A stretch of 64,000 bases of DNA from Spongiibacter thalassae (GCF_012272835.1 NZ_JAAWWK010000002.1:339451-403450); one strand, 5' to 3'. Shown: positions 1 to 9,914, counted from the stretch's first letter. Translations and numbers: made by a program. Notes: generated by a model from the sequence alone, not told the origin.

Positions 1-161
1 CGCGTCTCGCGTCTCGCGTCTCGCGTCTCGCGTCTCGCGTCTCGCGTCTCGCGTCTCGCGTCTCGCGTCTCGCGTCTCGCGTCTCGCGTCTCGCGTCTCG
101 CGTCTCGCGTCTCGCGTCTCGCGTCTCGCGTCTAGCGTCTAGCGTCTAGCGTCTAGCGCCT
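1..161. repeat. heptamer tandem array (about 23 units)
   Basis: The window opens inside a perfect array of the 7-base unit CGCGTCT. Nineteen identical units cover 1-133, followed by three units with A in the first position (134-154) and one AGCGCCT unit (155-161). The array then ends abruptly about 90 bases before the Crp-family gene. The left edge is cut by the window, so the true copy number is unknown. The unit length is not a multiple of three and no reading frame crosses it, so it is non-coding. Variant units lie only at the right end, as expected if the array grows by slippage from the other side. Confidence 0.95.
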
Positions 162-182
162 CCCATCCCGAGAACTCCATCC

Positions 183-213
183 TAGACAGTCACTTGCGAA
201 GCTATGCTATAGT
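183..213 (+). promoter_or_regulatory. candidate sigma-70 promoter of the crp-like gene
   Basis: TAGACA at 183-188 and TATAGT at 208-213 each match five of six consensus bases. The 19-base spacer is longer than ideal. The -10 lies about 35 bases before the ATG at 249, and the only other upstream sequence is the heptamer array. Inferred from sequence only. Confidence 0.4.
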
Positions 214-248
214 GCCACTAACTTTTTTGCCCGATGTGGAGTAGCCCG

Positions 249-902
249 ATGAGCATTGAGAATGTGGACCTGTTTGACGGCCTGACGCCTGATGAACTGC
301 AGATCCTGCGCGACACCAGCATTCTCCGGGAATTCGCCAAGAACACGGTGTTGATCCACGAAGGGGATGTCGCTGATTCTCTGTATGTTGTTGAGAGCGG
401 TCGGGTGAAGGTGTATTGCAGCGACAAAAGCGGCAAGGACTTTGTGCTGAATATTCTCGAATCAGGGGATTATTTCGGTGAATTGGCGTTGCTTGACGAC
501 GATCGCCGTTCGGCCTCGGTACGGGCGATGGACGTAACCAAGGTGCGTATTATCTATAAGGAAGACTTCAAGGCCATCCTGGATATGCACCCCAATATCA
601 CCCGTATTCTGAATAAAAATCTGACGCGCCGCATTCGCAAGTTGACCAATGATGTGAAAAGTCTGGCCCTGCAAGATGTGTACGGCAGGGTAGTGAAGGT
701 ACTGACTGGCCTGGCGACCCCCGAAGGGGACGACGGGGTGATGAAAATCCGCGAAAAGCTCACCCAGCAGGAGATCGCCGATCGGGTGGGTTCCTCCCGG
801 GAAATGGTCGCGCGGATACTGAAAGACCTCACCATCGGGAATTACATCGAGGTCGAGGGGCGGCATATCATTATCAAGAAAAAGCTGCCCGAGAGCTACT
901 GA
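249..902 (+). CDS. Crp/Fnr-family transcriptional regulator
   Basis: A 217-residue cyclic-nucleotide-type transcription factor. Residues about 10-125 form the cNMP-binding beta-barrel, with a phosphate-binding cassette around 73-92 (GDYFGEL, then RRSA) that keeps the Gly-Glu and Arg-Ser pair used to hold cAMP in CRP-like proteins. Residues about 170-195 form the winged-helix recognition unit (QQEIADRVGSSREMVARI). There is no N-terminal cysteine cluster, so it is not an oxygen-sensing FNR. The ATG at 249 is preferred over one at 234 because a TGGAG ribosome site lies 7 bases ahead of it. It is followed by a hairpin and then the glutamine synthetase gene. Regulon and ligand are inferred from the family only. 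Confidence 0.9.
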   Translation: MSIENVDLFDGLTPDELQILRDTSILREFAKNTVLIHEGDVADSLYVVESGRVKVYCSDKSGKDFVLNILESGDYFGELALLDDDRRSASVRAMDVTKVRIIYKEDFKAILDMHPNITRILNKNLTRRIRKLTNDVKSLALQDVYGRVVKVLTGLATPEGDDGVMKIREKLTQQEIADRVGSSREMVARILKDLTIGNYIEVEGRHIIIKKKLPESY

Positions 903-914
903 GTTCATTTCCAG

Positions 915-935
915 GCGAACCCTGAATGGGTTCGC
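915..935 (+). terminator. hairpin after the crp-like gene
   Basis: A perfect 8-bp stem (GCGAACCC / GGGTTCGC) with a 5-base loop lies 13 bases after the stop codon. The following TTCGTCATT is only weakly T-rich, so termination may be partial. Confidence 0.55.
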
Positions 936-987
936 TTCGTCATTAAAGTGAAATATAATTCGGCGGTCACAGGTAAATCGGTGACGT

Positions 988-1003
988 TGGATCGTTTTTT
1001 GCT
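988..1003 (+). promoter_or_regulatory. sigma-54 (RpoN) type promoter for glutamine synthetase III
   Basis: TGGATCG-N4-TTGCT matches the RpoN consensus TGGCACG-N4-TTGCW at all but two of its twelve fixed positions. The essential GG (989-990) and GC (1001-1002) have the exact 10-base separation. Transcription would start near 1014, giving a leader of about 127 bases before the ATG. Nitrogen control through NtrC and RpoN is the usual regulation of glutamine synthetase genes in this class. I could not pick a convincing NtrC pair upstream; a GTCAC/GTGAC inverted repeat spans 966-986. Confidence 0.65.
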
Positions 1004-1140
1004 ATCTTTTTACCTTGATTAGAGCCCCCAAAGGGGAACTCGCTGACCCGGCTTCTTTCCAGAAACGCCCGCCAACGACCTCTTGTCAAATCAGACAGCC
1101 ATTTTCATTCGAATTATCGTTTCTTGCTCAGGAGTATCAA

Positions 1141-3315
1141 ATGAGTGTTAATGAGGGCCGTGCGGCCGCAATCTCTGCAATTACCCGCCGTCAAGCCAAG
1201 TCGGTGACCATGCCGCAGCCGCTGAATAAGGTGTGGGCCAGCGATGTGTTTAACCTTGCCAGCATGGAGGAGGCACTGTCGAAGAACGCCTTCAAGGCAA
1301 TGAAAAACACAGTGCAGACCGGTGCCGCTCTGGACCCCGCCACTGCTGATGTGGTCGCCGCCGCAATGAAAGAGTGGGCGATCAGCAAGGGCGTGAAGTT
1401 TTTCTCCCATATTTTCTACCCGATGACCAACGCCACTGCTGAAAAGCACGATGGTTTCATCGTAACCAACAGTGAAGGTGCGGCCATCACTGAATTTACC
1501 GGTAGCCTGCTGATTAAAGGCGAGCCGGACGGTTCTTCCTTCCCCAACGGCAGTCTGCGGATGACCAGTGCAGCCAGGGGCTACACCGCTTGGGATCCGA
1601 CCAGCCCGGTATATATTATGCACACTGCCAACGGCGCCACGCTGATGATTCCCAGTGTGTTTATGTCGTGGACCGGCGAGGCGCTGGACAAGAAAATCCC
1701 CCTGCTGCGCTCCAATTCTGCGCTGGATAAGGCCGGTGCACGGGTGCTGGCGCTGATGGGCGAGTCCGACGTCGCCACGATCAATTCCAGTTGTGGTGCC
1801 GAGCAGGAATACTTCCTGGTCGACGCCGAGTTTGCCAATGCCCGCCCCGACCTGTTGTTGGCGGGTCGCACATTGTTCGGTGCGGCCCCGGCCAAAGGTC
1901 AGGAGTTCGATGATCACTACTTTGGCGCGATTCCGGCGCGGGTCCAGGTCTTTATGCAAGACCTGGAAGACAAGCTCTATCGCCTGGGCATTCCCGCAAA
2001 AACCCATCACAACGAAGTTGCGCCGGGTCAATTTGAAATCGCGCCCTATTATGAGGCAGCCAATGTTGCCGCAGACCATCAGCAATTGTTAATGACGCTG
2101 ATGAAGGCCACAGCCAAAGAACATGGCTTTATGTGCTTGCTGCACGAAAAGCCGTTTTCTGGTGTGAATGGGTCGGGAAAACACGTGAACTGGTCGGTTG
2201 GTAACGCGACACAGGGGAACTTGCTTGATCCTGGCAGTACCCCCAGTGACAACCTGAACTTCCTGCTCTTTTGTGGTGCGGTAATTCGCGGCGTGCACCA
2301 ATTTGGACCTATGCTGAGGGCGGTAATTGCTTCGGCCTCAAATGACCATCGTCTGGGGGCCAATGAGGCCCCTCCGGCGATACTGTCGGTGTATCTGGGC
2401 GAGCAGCTGGAGAAGCTGTTTGTTGATATTAAAAACGGCAAGCTGGAAGCGGCCAAGGCCGGTGGCTATATGGATCTTGGTCTGTCCCAGATTCTGAAAT
2501 TCGAGCGTGATCCCGGCGACCGTAACCGGACCTCGCCCTTTGCCTTTACCGGCAACCGCTTTGAATTCCGTGCGGTAGGCTCCTCTGCTTCGGTTTCTGG
2601 TCCCTTGGTGGCGATGAACACCATGCTGGCGGATTCGTTGAACTGGGTGGCGGATCGCCTCGAAGCGGCTCTGGCGAAAAACGATACCAAAACTGCGGCG
2701 GTAATGGATGTGCTCAAGCAGTTGATGGACGCCCATGGCAACGTGGTATTCGGTGGCAATGGCTACTCCGAAGAGTGGCACCGCGCTGCGGTGGAAGAGC
2801 GGGGTCTGCGCAACCTGCCCACCACCGCCGACGCTTTGCCCTGCCTGCGTGAGCCGGAAGTGGTTGAACTGTTCAAAAGCACGGGCGTGCTGAGCCCGGT
2901 TGAGCTGGAAAGCCGCTTTGAGGTTTACTCAGAGCAGTATCTGGCATCGATTGAGGTGGAAGCCAAGTTGGTTGTCGAAATGGCGTCGACCATGATCTAC
3001 CCTGCGGCGATGGCCTACCTCTCTCAGCTGAGCGAAACCGCTTTAAGCATGAAGGAAATCGGTATTGGTATCAGCACTGGAACTGCGTCAAAGGTCGCCG
3101 GCGAGATGGAGGCGATGATGGCGGGCGTGGCCGAGTTGGGTGAGGCCCTGTCGAAGCACGATTTTTCCAGTACAGAGGAGCACATGCACTTCTTTGCCTA
3201 TGAAATTCGCGCGCTGATGGATCGGGTACGCAGCCACGCCGACACCTTGGAAACACTGGTGGCCGACGAGTACTGGCCGCTGCCGAAGTACCGGGAAATG
3301 CTGTTTATCCGTTAA
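1141..3315 (+). CDS. glnN: glutamine synthetase, type III
   Basis: Makes glutamine from glutamate, ammonia and ATP. At 724 residues it has the length of type III enzymes (about 700-730), not the roughly 470 of GlnA type I. Visible active-site elements are SSCGAEQEYFLVD (metal-binding glutamates), HHNEVAPGQFEIAP, NGSGKHVNWS (ATP/ammonium region) and GNRFEFRAVGS with the substrate-binding arginine. The long C-terminal helical region ends in ALMDRVRSHADTLETLV, typical of the type III dodecamer. The reading frame is open back to 1015, but AGGAG at 1130-1134 before ATG 1141 sets the start. The stop codon overlaps the xseA stop on the other strand by two bases. A sigma-54-type promoter precedes it, so it is probably a nitrogen-starvation enzyme beside a type I GlnA elsewhere. 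Confidence 0.95.
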   Translation: MSVNEGRAAAISAITRRQAKSVTMPQPLNKVWASDVFNLASMEEALSKNAFKAMKNTVQTGAALDPATADVVAAAMKEWAISKGVKFFSHIFYPMTNATAEKHDGFIVTNSEGAAITEFTGSLLIKGEPDGSSFPNGSLRMTSAARGYTAWDPTSPVYIMHTANGATLMIPSVFMSWTGEALDKKIPLLRSNSALDKAGARVLALMGESDVATINSSCGAEQEYFLVDAEFANARPDLLLAGRTLFGAAPAKGQEFDDHYFGAIPARVQVFMQDLEDKLYRLGIPAKTHHNEVAPGQFEIAPYYEAANVAADHQQLLMTLMKATAKEHGFMCLLHEKPFSGVNGSGKHVNWSVGNATQGNLLDPGSTPSDNLNFLLFCGAVIRGVHQFGPMLRAVIASASNDHRLGANEAPPAILSVYLGEQLEKLFVDIKNGKLEAAKAGGYMDLGLSQILKFERDPGDRNRTSPFAFTGNRFEFRAVGSSASVSGPLVAMNTMLADSLNWVADRLEAALAKNDTKTAAVMDVLKQLMDAHGNVVFGGNGYSEEWHRAAVEERGLRNLPTTADALPCLREPEVVELFKSTGVLSPVELESRFEVYSEQYLASIEVEAKLVVEMASTMIYPAAMAYLSQLSETALSMKEIGIGISTGTASKVAGEMEAMMAGVAELGEALSKHDFSSTEEHMHFFAYEIRALMDRVRSHADTLETLVADEYWPLPKYREMLFIR

Positions 3316-4700
3316 TCCCCCTGATGGGGTCTGTCCCCGGGGACAGACCCCTCGATTTGTTCTACACGTAACATCGCACGGCCCGCTGCAAAGCGGGCAT
3401 CGACGGCGTGTCCCATCGTAAGTTCCTCGCTATTGCGCACGGCTTTCCCCGTTTCAGGATTCAATACGATCGCGTAGCCGCGACTCAGGGTCTGTTCTGG
3501 CCCCAGTGCTCGCAATTGCCGTTGGCAGTGTTCAAGCTGGCGTTGCTGCTGTTGCAGTCGCTGTTCAATGCTGCGCCGCAGGCTTTTGCCCAGCTGCTGA
3601 AGCTCCAGCCGCTGTCGCTTTAATGTTTGTCGGGGATTAAGTAATACCAGGCGCTGGCGCGCCGCGTGCAGCGTCTGCTGTTTTTGCCGCAGCAGCAGCT
3701 TCTGTTGCCGTTGCAGGCGCAGTTCCAGCTCATCGAGCCGCTGGGCCTGTTCCCGTAAGCGGCTCTGAGGTGAGCGAATGCGCTTTAGCAGGCTGGCAAG
3801 GGTTTCCTGCTGTTGGCGTAAGCGGCGTTGTTGTGCGGCAGTGAGACGGCCGCGCAGCAGGTTCAGTCGCGACAGGATTTCCATTTGGTCGGGGCTGAGC
3901 AGTTCTGCTGCGGCTGAGGGGGTCGCGGCGCGAACGTCGGCGACGAAATCGGAGATGCTGAAATCGACCTCATGGCCAACGGCGCTGATCACCGGCAATT
4001 GCGAGTGGTATACCGCTGTGGCGACATTGCGCTCGTTAAAGGGCCAAAGATCTTCCAGTGAGCCGCCCCCACGGGTGAGTAGTACCGCGTCGAAATCTTC
4101 CCGGCCAGAGGCGGCGAGGTAGTTGGCCTGTTCAATGGCTCGGCTGATTTGTGCAGCTGCCTGTTCGCCCTGGACCAGCACAGGTAAGACAGTCAGTCTC
4201 ATCATTGGCCAGCGCCGCTCCAGCACCGAGCGAATATCCTGCAATGCGGCGCCGGTGGGGGAGGTGATCACTGCGAGGTGGTGTATCTGCTCAGGTAGTG
4301 GCTTTTTGTGATCGGCGTCGAACCAGCCAGCGGCCTTCAGTTCTTCTTTAAGTGCCTCAAAGGCGGCAGCGAGGGCACCCGCACCGGCGGGCTGCATGGC
4401 GTCGACGATAAGCTGATAGTCACCACGACCTTCATAGAGGCTGACTTTGCCGTGGACAATCACCTGCTGGCCCGCTTCCGGGCGAAAGTTCACTCGCATA
4501 TTGCGATTGCGGAAAAATGCGCAGCGAATTTGTGCCTGCTGGTCTTTCAGGGTGAAATACCAGTGGCCGGAGCTGGGGCGGGAGAGGGTGGAAATTTCGC
4601 CGGTTACCGCGACCTGGGCAAAACAGTCTTCCAAAAGTTGTTTGGCGAGGCGGTTTAGTTGGCTTACGCTGAGTTGTTGCTTGCTATCTGGTGTCGTCAT
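3312..4700 (-). CDS. xseA: exodeoxyribonuclease VII large subunit
   Basis: The 462-residue catalytic subunit of exonuclease VII, which degrades single-stranded DNA from both ends with the small subunit XseB. The N-terminal OB fold (about 10-105) includes GHWYFTLKD and a FRNRN segment. The catalytic domain carries SPTGAALQDI, the LTRGGGSLEDLWPFNE motif and SAVGHEVDFSI. Residues about 280-400 are a glutamine/arginine-rich coiled coil. Translation begins at the ATG complementary to 4698-4700. The last residues (GSVPGDRPHQGD) are encoded by a 26-bp palindrome, so the C-terminus looks remodelled by a repeat element. It is convergent with glnN, with overlapping stop codons, and divergent from guaB. 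Confidence 0.95.
   Translation of the reverse strand: MTTPDSKQQLSVSQLNRLAKQLLEDCFAQVAVTGEISTLSRPSSGHWYFTLKDQQAQIRCAFFRNRNMRVNFRPEAGQQVIVHGKVSLYEGRGDYQLIVDAMQPAGAGALAAAFEALKEELKAAGWFDADHKKPLPEQIHHLAVITSPTGAALQDIRSVLERRWPMMRLTVLPVLVQGEQAAAQISRAIEQANYLAASGREDFDAVLLTRGGGSLEDLWPFNERNVATAVYHSQLPVISAVGHEVDFSISDFVADVRAATPSAAAELLSPDQMEILSRLNLLRGRLTAAQQRRLRQQQETLASLLKRIRSPQSRLREQAQRLDELELRLQRQQKLLLRQKQQTLHAARQRLVLLNPRQTLKRQRLELQQLGKSLRRSIEQRLQQQQRQLEHCQRQLRALGPEQTLSRGYAIVLNPETGKAVRNSEELTMGHAVDARFAAGRAMLRVEQIEGSVPGDRPHQGD
3326..3351. repeat. 26-bp perfect palindrome, REP-like, in the 3' end of xseA
   Basis: Thirteen bases (GGGGTCTGTCCCC) are followed directly by their exact reverse complement. It lies 11 bases past the glnN stop and inside the last codons of xseA. 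It could act as a transcription barrier between the convergent genes, although no T-run follows on either side. The same 13-mer occurs once more in this window, at 49862-49874. Short GGGGACAGACC palindromes are widespread in proteobacterial genomes and are often associated with REP-type elements; that assignment is from general knowledge. Confidence 0.8.
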
Positions 4701-4713
4701 GGGCGGATTGTAG

Positions 4714-6279
<1,566 letters not shown>

Positions 6280-6313
6280 TGCCATCTTGCCCTTGGTAAG
6301 TATGCTATTCGCT

Positions 6314-6355
6314 GCCCACCCCGGTGACAAAACACTTGGGTGGGCGCTTGTTTTT
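6314..6355 (+). terminator. hairpin with T-tract between guaB and guaA
   Basis: The 8-bp stem GCCCACCC / GGGTGGGC (6314-6321 with 6338-6345) has a 16-base loop and is followed by GCTTGTTTTT. It may terminate or attenuate read-through from guaB into guaA. The wide loop makes it weaker than a classical terminator. Confidence 0.45.
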
Positions 6356-6381
6356 AAGCCGTGACAAATAGAGAGAACGCC

Positions 6382-7965
6382 GTGTCCAGCCCCGATATTC
6401 ACGCCCACCGAATCCTTATCCTCGATTTTGGATCGCAATACACCCAACTGATCGCCCGGCGCATTCGGGAAATCGGTGTGTACTGTGAAATTCGCGCCTT
6501 CGATATCGAAGAAAGTGAGCTGGACGAGTATGCGCCCTCCGGCATTATTCTCGCCGGTGGCCCTGAGTCCGTGACCGAGCTGGGTTCGCCCCGGGCGCCG
6601 GAGCGGGTGTTTACTCTGGGCGTTCCCGTGCTGGGTATTTGCTACGGCATGCAGACCATGGCCGAACAAATGGGCGGCAAGGTTGAAGGCTCGCCGGTAC
6701 ATGAATTCGGTTACGCGCAGATTCGCCTGGAAGCCGCCAGTGCGCTGACCGCCGACATTGCCGATCACCTCGATGCGGCCAGCGGCAAATCGCTGCTCGA
6801 CGTGTGGATGAGCCACGGCGACAAGGTGGTAACGTTGCCCCAGGGCTTTGAGGTACTGGCCTCAACACCGTCCTGCCCGATTGCCGCCATGCAATGTGAA
6901 GAAAAGCGTTTCTATGGTGTGCAGTTCCACCCGGAAGTGACCCACACCCTGCAGGGACAGCGTATTTTCGAACACTTTGTCCTGAACCTGTGCGGCTGTG
7001 AGGCCCTGTGGACGCCGGCCAATATTATCCAGGATGCCATCGAGCGGGTCCGTGAGCAGGTCGGTGACCAGAAGGTTTTGCTTGGCCTGTCCGGCGGAGT
7101 AGATAGCTCGGTGGTGGCGGCCCTGCTGCACAAGGCTATCGGCAGCCAGTTGACCTGCGTGTTCGTCGATAATGGTTTGCTGCGCAAGCACGAGGGCGAC
7201 CAGGTGATGGACATGTTCGCCAAAAACATGGGGGTCAAGGTGATCCGCGTCGACGCGGAAGAGCAGTTCCTGTCGAAGCTGGCGGGGGAGTCCGACCCGG
7301 AGAAAAAACGCAAGATTATCGGCAACACCTTTATCGATGTATTCGACGCCGAAGCCACCAAACTCAAGGATGTGAACTTCCTGGCTCAGGGTACTATCTA
7401 CCCCGATGTCATCGAGTCTGCAGCCTCAAAAACCGGTAAGGCCCACGTCATCAAATCCCACCACAATGTGGGTGGCTTGCCTGACGACATGGCAATGGAT
7501 CTGGTTGAGCCACTGCGCGAGCTGTTTAAAGACGAAGTACGCAAGATCGGTCTGGAGCTCGGCCTGCCCTACGACATGGTCTACCGCCACCCCTTCCCGG
7601 GGCCGGGGTTGGGCGTACGTATTCTGGGCGAAGTGAAAAAGGAATATGCCGACATCCTGCGCGAAGCCGACGCGATCTTCCTGGAAGAGCTCCACCGGGC
7701 CGACTGGTACCACAAAACCAGCCAGGCCTTTGCCGTGTTTCTGCCGGTGAAATCGGTGGGGGTTGTCGGCGATGCCCGCCGCTACGAATACGTTATTGCC
7801 CTGCGTGCGGTGGAAACCATCGACTTTATGACCGCCCGCTGGGCCCACTTGCCCTACGAGCTGTTGGAGACGGTGTCGAACCGCATTATCAACGAGATCA
7901 AGCAGGTATCGCGGGTTGCCTATGACGTGAGCAGCAAGCCACCGGCGACGATTGAGTGGGAGTAG
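6382..7965 (+). CDS. guaA: GMP synthase (glutamine-hydrolysing)
   Basis: Aminates XMP to GMP using glutamine and ATP, acting directly after GuaB. The GTG at 6382 is chosen because AGAGAG lies about 7 bases ahead and it gives 527 residues, close to the E. coli enzyme (525); an in-frame GTG at 6361 would add seven residues. The class I amidotransferase domain (about 10-200) shows [13 protein letters not shown], the GICYGMQ nucleophile elbow and FHPEVTHT. The ATP pyrophosphatase domain starts at [10 protein letters not shown]. The C-terminal dimerisation domain ends KPPATIEWE, the standard GuaA tail. A strong terminator follows. Confidence 0.97.
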   Translation: MSSPDIHAHRILILDFGSQYTQLIARRIREIGVYCEIRAFDIEESELDEYAPSGIILAGGPESVTELGSPRAPERVFTLGVPVLGICYGMQTMAEQMGGKVEGSPVHEFGYAQIRLEAASALTADIADHLDAASGKSLLDVWMSHGDKVVTLPQGFEVLASTPSCPIAAMQCEEKRFYGVQFHPEVTHTLQGQRIFEHFVLNLCGCEALWTPANIIQDAIERVREQVGDQKVLLGLSGGVDSSVVAALLHKAIGSQLTCVFVDNGLLRKHEGDQVMDMFAKNMGVKVIRVDAEEQFLSKLAGESDPEKKRKIIGNTFIDVFDAEATKLKDVNFLAQGTIYPDVIESAASKTGKAHVIKSHHNVGGLPDDMAMDLVEPLRELFKDEVRKIGLELGLPYDMVYRHPFPGPGLGVRILGEVKKEYADILREADAIFLEELHRADWYHKTSQAFAVFLPVKSVGVVGDARRYEYVIALRAVETIDFMTARWAHLPYELLETVSNRIINEIKQVSRVAYDVSSKPPATIEWE

Positions 7966-8010
7966 CCGGCGCGAATATGTTACATGCTTTGCGTTAAGAG
8001 AAAGAGTCCC

Positions 8011-8040
8011 AAGCCCGGCGTAACGCTGGGCTTTTTCGTT
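8011..8040 (+). terminator. rho-independent terminator after guaA
   Basis: A 10-bp stem (AAGCCCGGCG / CGCTGGGCTT, one G-T pair) with a three-base loop is followed by TTTTCGTTT. It lies 46 bases after the guaA stop. Confidence 0.85.
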
Positions 8041-8143
8041 TATGTGGGGATGATTTATCGTAGAGCCTGGGTGAGCGGCCCTGTGAATGCTGATATTTAT
8101 TTGGTGTAAAGCCGCCGTGTCTCGATGACTATCTCTGAAACAA

Positions 8144-8198
8144 TTGACTGTAGCAGTACAGCTTGATAGCTTATGTTTGAATACTGTAACAGTACAGT
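8144..8198 (+). promoter_or_regulatory. toxin-antitoxin promoter with two operator copies
   Basis: A -35 TTGACT (8144-8149) and a weak -10 TAGCTT (8167-8172) are 17 bases apart. A 15-base element ACTGTA(G/A)CAGTACAG occurs twice, at 8147-8161 and 8183-8197, with one mismatch and a 36-base offset. Each copy contains the inverted repeat CTGTA / TACAG. The first copy overlaps the -35 and the second lies past the -10, the usual layout for autorepression by an antitoxin or toxin-antitoxin complex. The antitoxin start is 24 bases downstream. Confidence 0.7.
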
Positions 8199-8221
8199 GC
8201 CAACACAAGCAGGAGGTACTC

Positions 8222-8623
8222 ATGAGCGCTCAAGCTGAACAACTATTGCGACGTGGTCCTGCGGTTTCCGGTACGTTGCTGCCGGCGATTTTCAACATTT
8301 TCAAGCAGTGGCGCCTTACGGGTGCCCAGCAGATGACATTGTTGGGGCTCGGTAATGAGAAGACCCTTTATAACTGGAAGAGTCAGCCGGAGAAGGCCAA
8401 ACTGACGCGAGACCTGATGGAGCGGGCCAGTTATATTCTGGGGATATACAAGTCTCTGCAGATCTTGCTGCCCGATCATGTGCTGGCTGATCAGTGGCTG
8501 GCGACGCCCAACGACAATCCGCTGTTCAACGGTACGGCACCTTTGGATCGCCTGCTGGCAGGTCAGGTGACCGACTTGGCGGTGGTGAGGAATTTTCTCG
8601 ATGCAGAGCGGGGTGGGTGGTGA
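8222..8623 (+). CDS. Xre/MbcA/ParS-type antitoxin
   Basis: A 133-residue antitoxin of the family paired with RES-domain toxins. The N-terminal half (about 20-75) is a helix-turn-helix-like region containing TGAQQMTLLGLGNEKTLYNW. The C-terminal half is the conserved partner-binding domain: LGIYKSLQILLPDHVLADQW, then PN..PLFNGTAPLDRLLAG, matching the WL-x-PN-x-x-F-x-G-x-x-PL signature. AGGAGGT at 8211-8217 sets ATG 8222. Its TGA stop overlaps the toxin GTG. It is expected to neutralise the toxin and to bind the two operators upstream. Confidence 0.9.
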   Translation: MSAQAEQLLRRGPAVSGTLLPAIFNIFKQWRLTGAQQMTLLGLGNEKTLYNWKSQPEKAKLTRDLMERASYILGIYKSLQILLPDHVLADQWLATPNDNPLFNGTAPLDRLLAGQVTDLAVVRNFLDAERGGW

Positions 8624-9312
8624 TCGCGATAGATGACCTGCCTGCCAGCGAGGTTAACGCGCCGGTCTACCGGGTAATACTGTCGCGCTTTCCGCAAGTC
8701 CACCTGTTTGAGCGCGTCTCCAGCCCGGAGGATTGGGAGATTCTCTATGCTGTTGAGTCTCTGACCAATCCTCGGCTGCGAGATGAAGTGGGTGATATTC
8801 GATTGGTGCCGCTGGAAGACCGGGTTTATGGTGAGGGCGCTTCCTGGGTAATGGCTGCCTTCACTCATCCTCCAGTCGACGGGCGCGGAGGTCGTTTCAA
8901 TCGAGACTTCGGCGTCTATTACTGCGCTGCTGATGAAGCGGTGGCTATCGCCGAATCATCCCACCACCGGGCGCGTTTTCTGCGGGAATCCAGAATCGAC
9001 AAGACCACTCAGGAGCTGCGTGTTCTCCGTGCGCAGCTGGGCCCCGTCACCCTGCATGATGTAAGGCATCTGGTTGGGAATGCTATTTACCACCCGGACG
9101 ATTACGGTGAGGCCCAGCAGCTCGGTGAGAGTTTGCGACAGACCAATAGCTTTGGCGTTCATTACCGAAGTGTGCGAGCAAAGGGGGACTGTTATGGGGT
9201 AATGCGGGCGCGAGCCCTGTCCGATGCAATCCACTGGCGGTATCTGCGTTACCACTATGACCAGGGGACGATCGTCAAGGTCGAGTCCCTCGACGGTAGC
9301 GGCAGGAGGTGA
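8620..9312 (+). CDS. RES-domain toxin (NAD+-degrading family)
   Basis: The 230-residue toxin partner of the upstream antitoxin. RES-family toxins degrade NAD+ by phosphorolysis or act on related ADP-ribose chemistry. Visible family features are the N-terminal arginine in VYRVILSRFP, GGRFNRDFGVYYCAADEAVAIAE with the conserved glutamate, and a C-terminal region with the family serine. The start is taken as GTG 8620, whose GTGA overlaps the antitoxin stop; GTG 8617 is the adjacent alternative. The frame is open upstream inside the antitoxin gene, but that part is its shadow. The end of the gene carries the ribosome site of the next gene, so three genes are translationally linked. Confidence 0.88.
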   Translation: MIAIDDLPASEVNAPVYRVILSRFPQVHLFERVSSPEDWEILYAVESLTNPRLRDEVGDIRLVPLEDRVYGEGASWVMAAFTHPPVDGRGGRFNRDFGVYYCAADEAVAIAESSHHRARFLRESRIDKTTQELRVLRAQLGPVTLHDVRHLVGNAIYHPDDYGEAQQLGESLRQTNSFGVHYRSVRAKGDCYGVMRARALSDAIHWRYLRYHYDQGTIVKVESLDGSGRR

Positions 9313-9317
9313 CGGCA

Positions 9318-9914
9318 ATGGATAATGAGCTGTTGTGGGTATTCACCCAACTTCCTGATGATTACGTTGTTCTGGATACTGAAACCACCGGACTTCCTGA
9401 CGAAAATGGGCCGCCGGATATTGTGAGCGTTGGCATTACTGCGGTAAAAAATCGAGAAATTGCCGAAGCGGTCGAGTTTAAAATACGGCCGGAAAAACAC
9501 ATTTCAGAAGAAGCGCAGTCGATACATGGGATCAGCAATCAACAGGCGGCGGGATTTGCGCCCTTTGATTCCCAATGGCACCCGATAGCCGATTACCTGA
9601 AAGGTCAGCTGATTGTGATTCACAATGCGAGCTTTGACTGGCCGATACTGATGGATCACGTCTCCCGATACGGCTTGTCGCTACCGCCAATTGAAGGTGT
9701 GTTCTGCAGCCAGAAAGCCGCTATTCCCTGGGCGCAGGCAATAAAGCTTCCTTGTAGTCAGAGAGGCCCATCCCTGGATGTGCTGACGAACGTGTTGGGT
9801 GTTGAGGATCTGCGGGCCAAAAACAATGGACTTCATGGGGCGAGTATTGATAGCCAGCAAACCGTGCGCGTGGTGGAGGAAATGCGGCGACTACGGGGCG
9901 TGATGCCCAAATAA
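9318..9914 (+). CDS. DnaQ-like 3'-5' exonuclease
   Basis: A 198-residue DEDDh exonuclease. ExoI is VVLDTETTGL (Asp and Glu metal ligands), ExoII is IHNASFDWPIL (Asp), and ExoIII is LHGASIDSQQT (His and Asp), so all four metal-binding acids and the catalytic His are present. The domain stands alone without polymerase, helicase or GIY-YIG parts. AGGAGG at 9304-9309, inside the end of the toxin gene, is 8 bases before ATG 9318, so it appears to be the third gene of the toxin-antitoxin operon. Substrate unknown; it could be a DNA or small-RNA exonuclease. Confidence 0.88.
   Translation: MDNELLWVFTQLPDDYVVLDTETTGLPDENGPPDIVSVGITAVKNREIAEAVEFKIRPEKHISEEAQSIHGISNQQAAGFAPFDSQWHPIADYLKGQLIVIHNASFDWPILMDHVSRYGLSLPPIEGVFCSQKAAIPWAQAIKLPCSQRGPSLDVLTNVLGVEDLRAKNNGLHGASIDSQQTVRVVEEMRRLRGVMPK

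Noticed and set aside
1-161. Heptamer array as a CRISPR
   Set aside because: The units are directly abutting with no spacers, and there are no cas genes.
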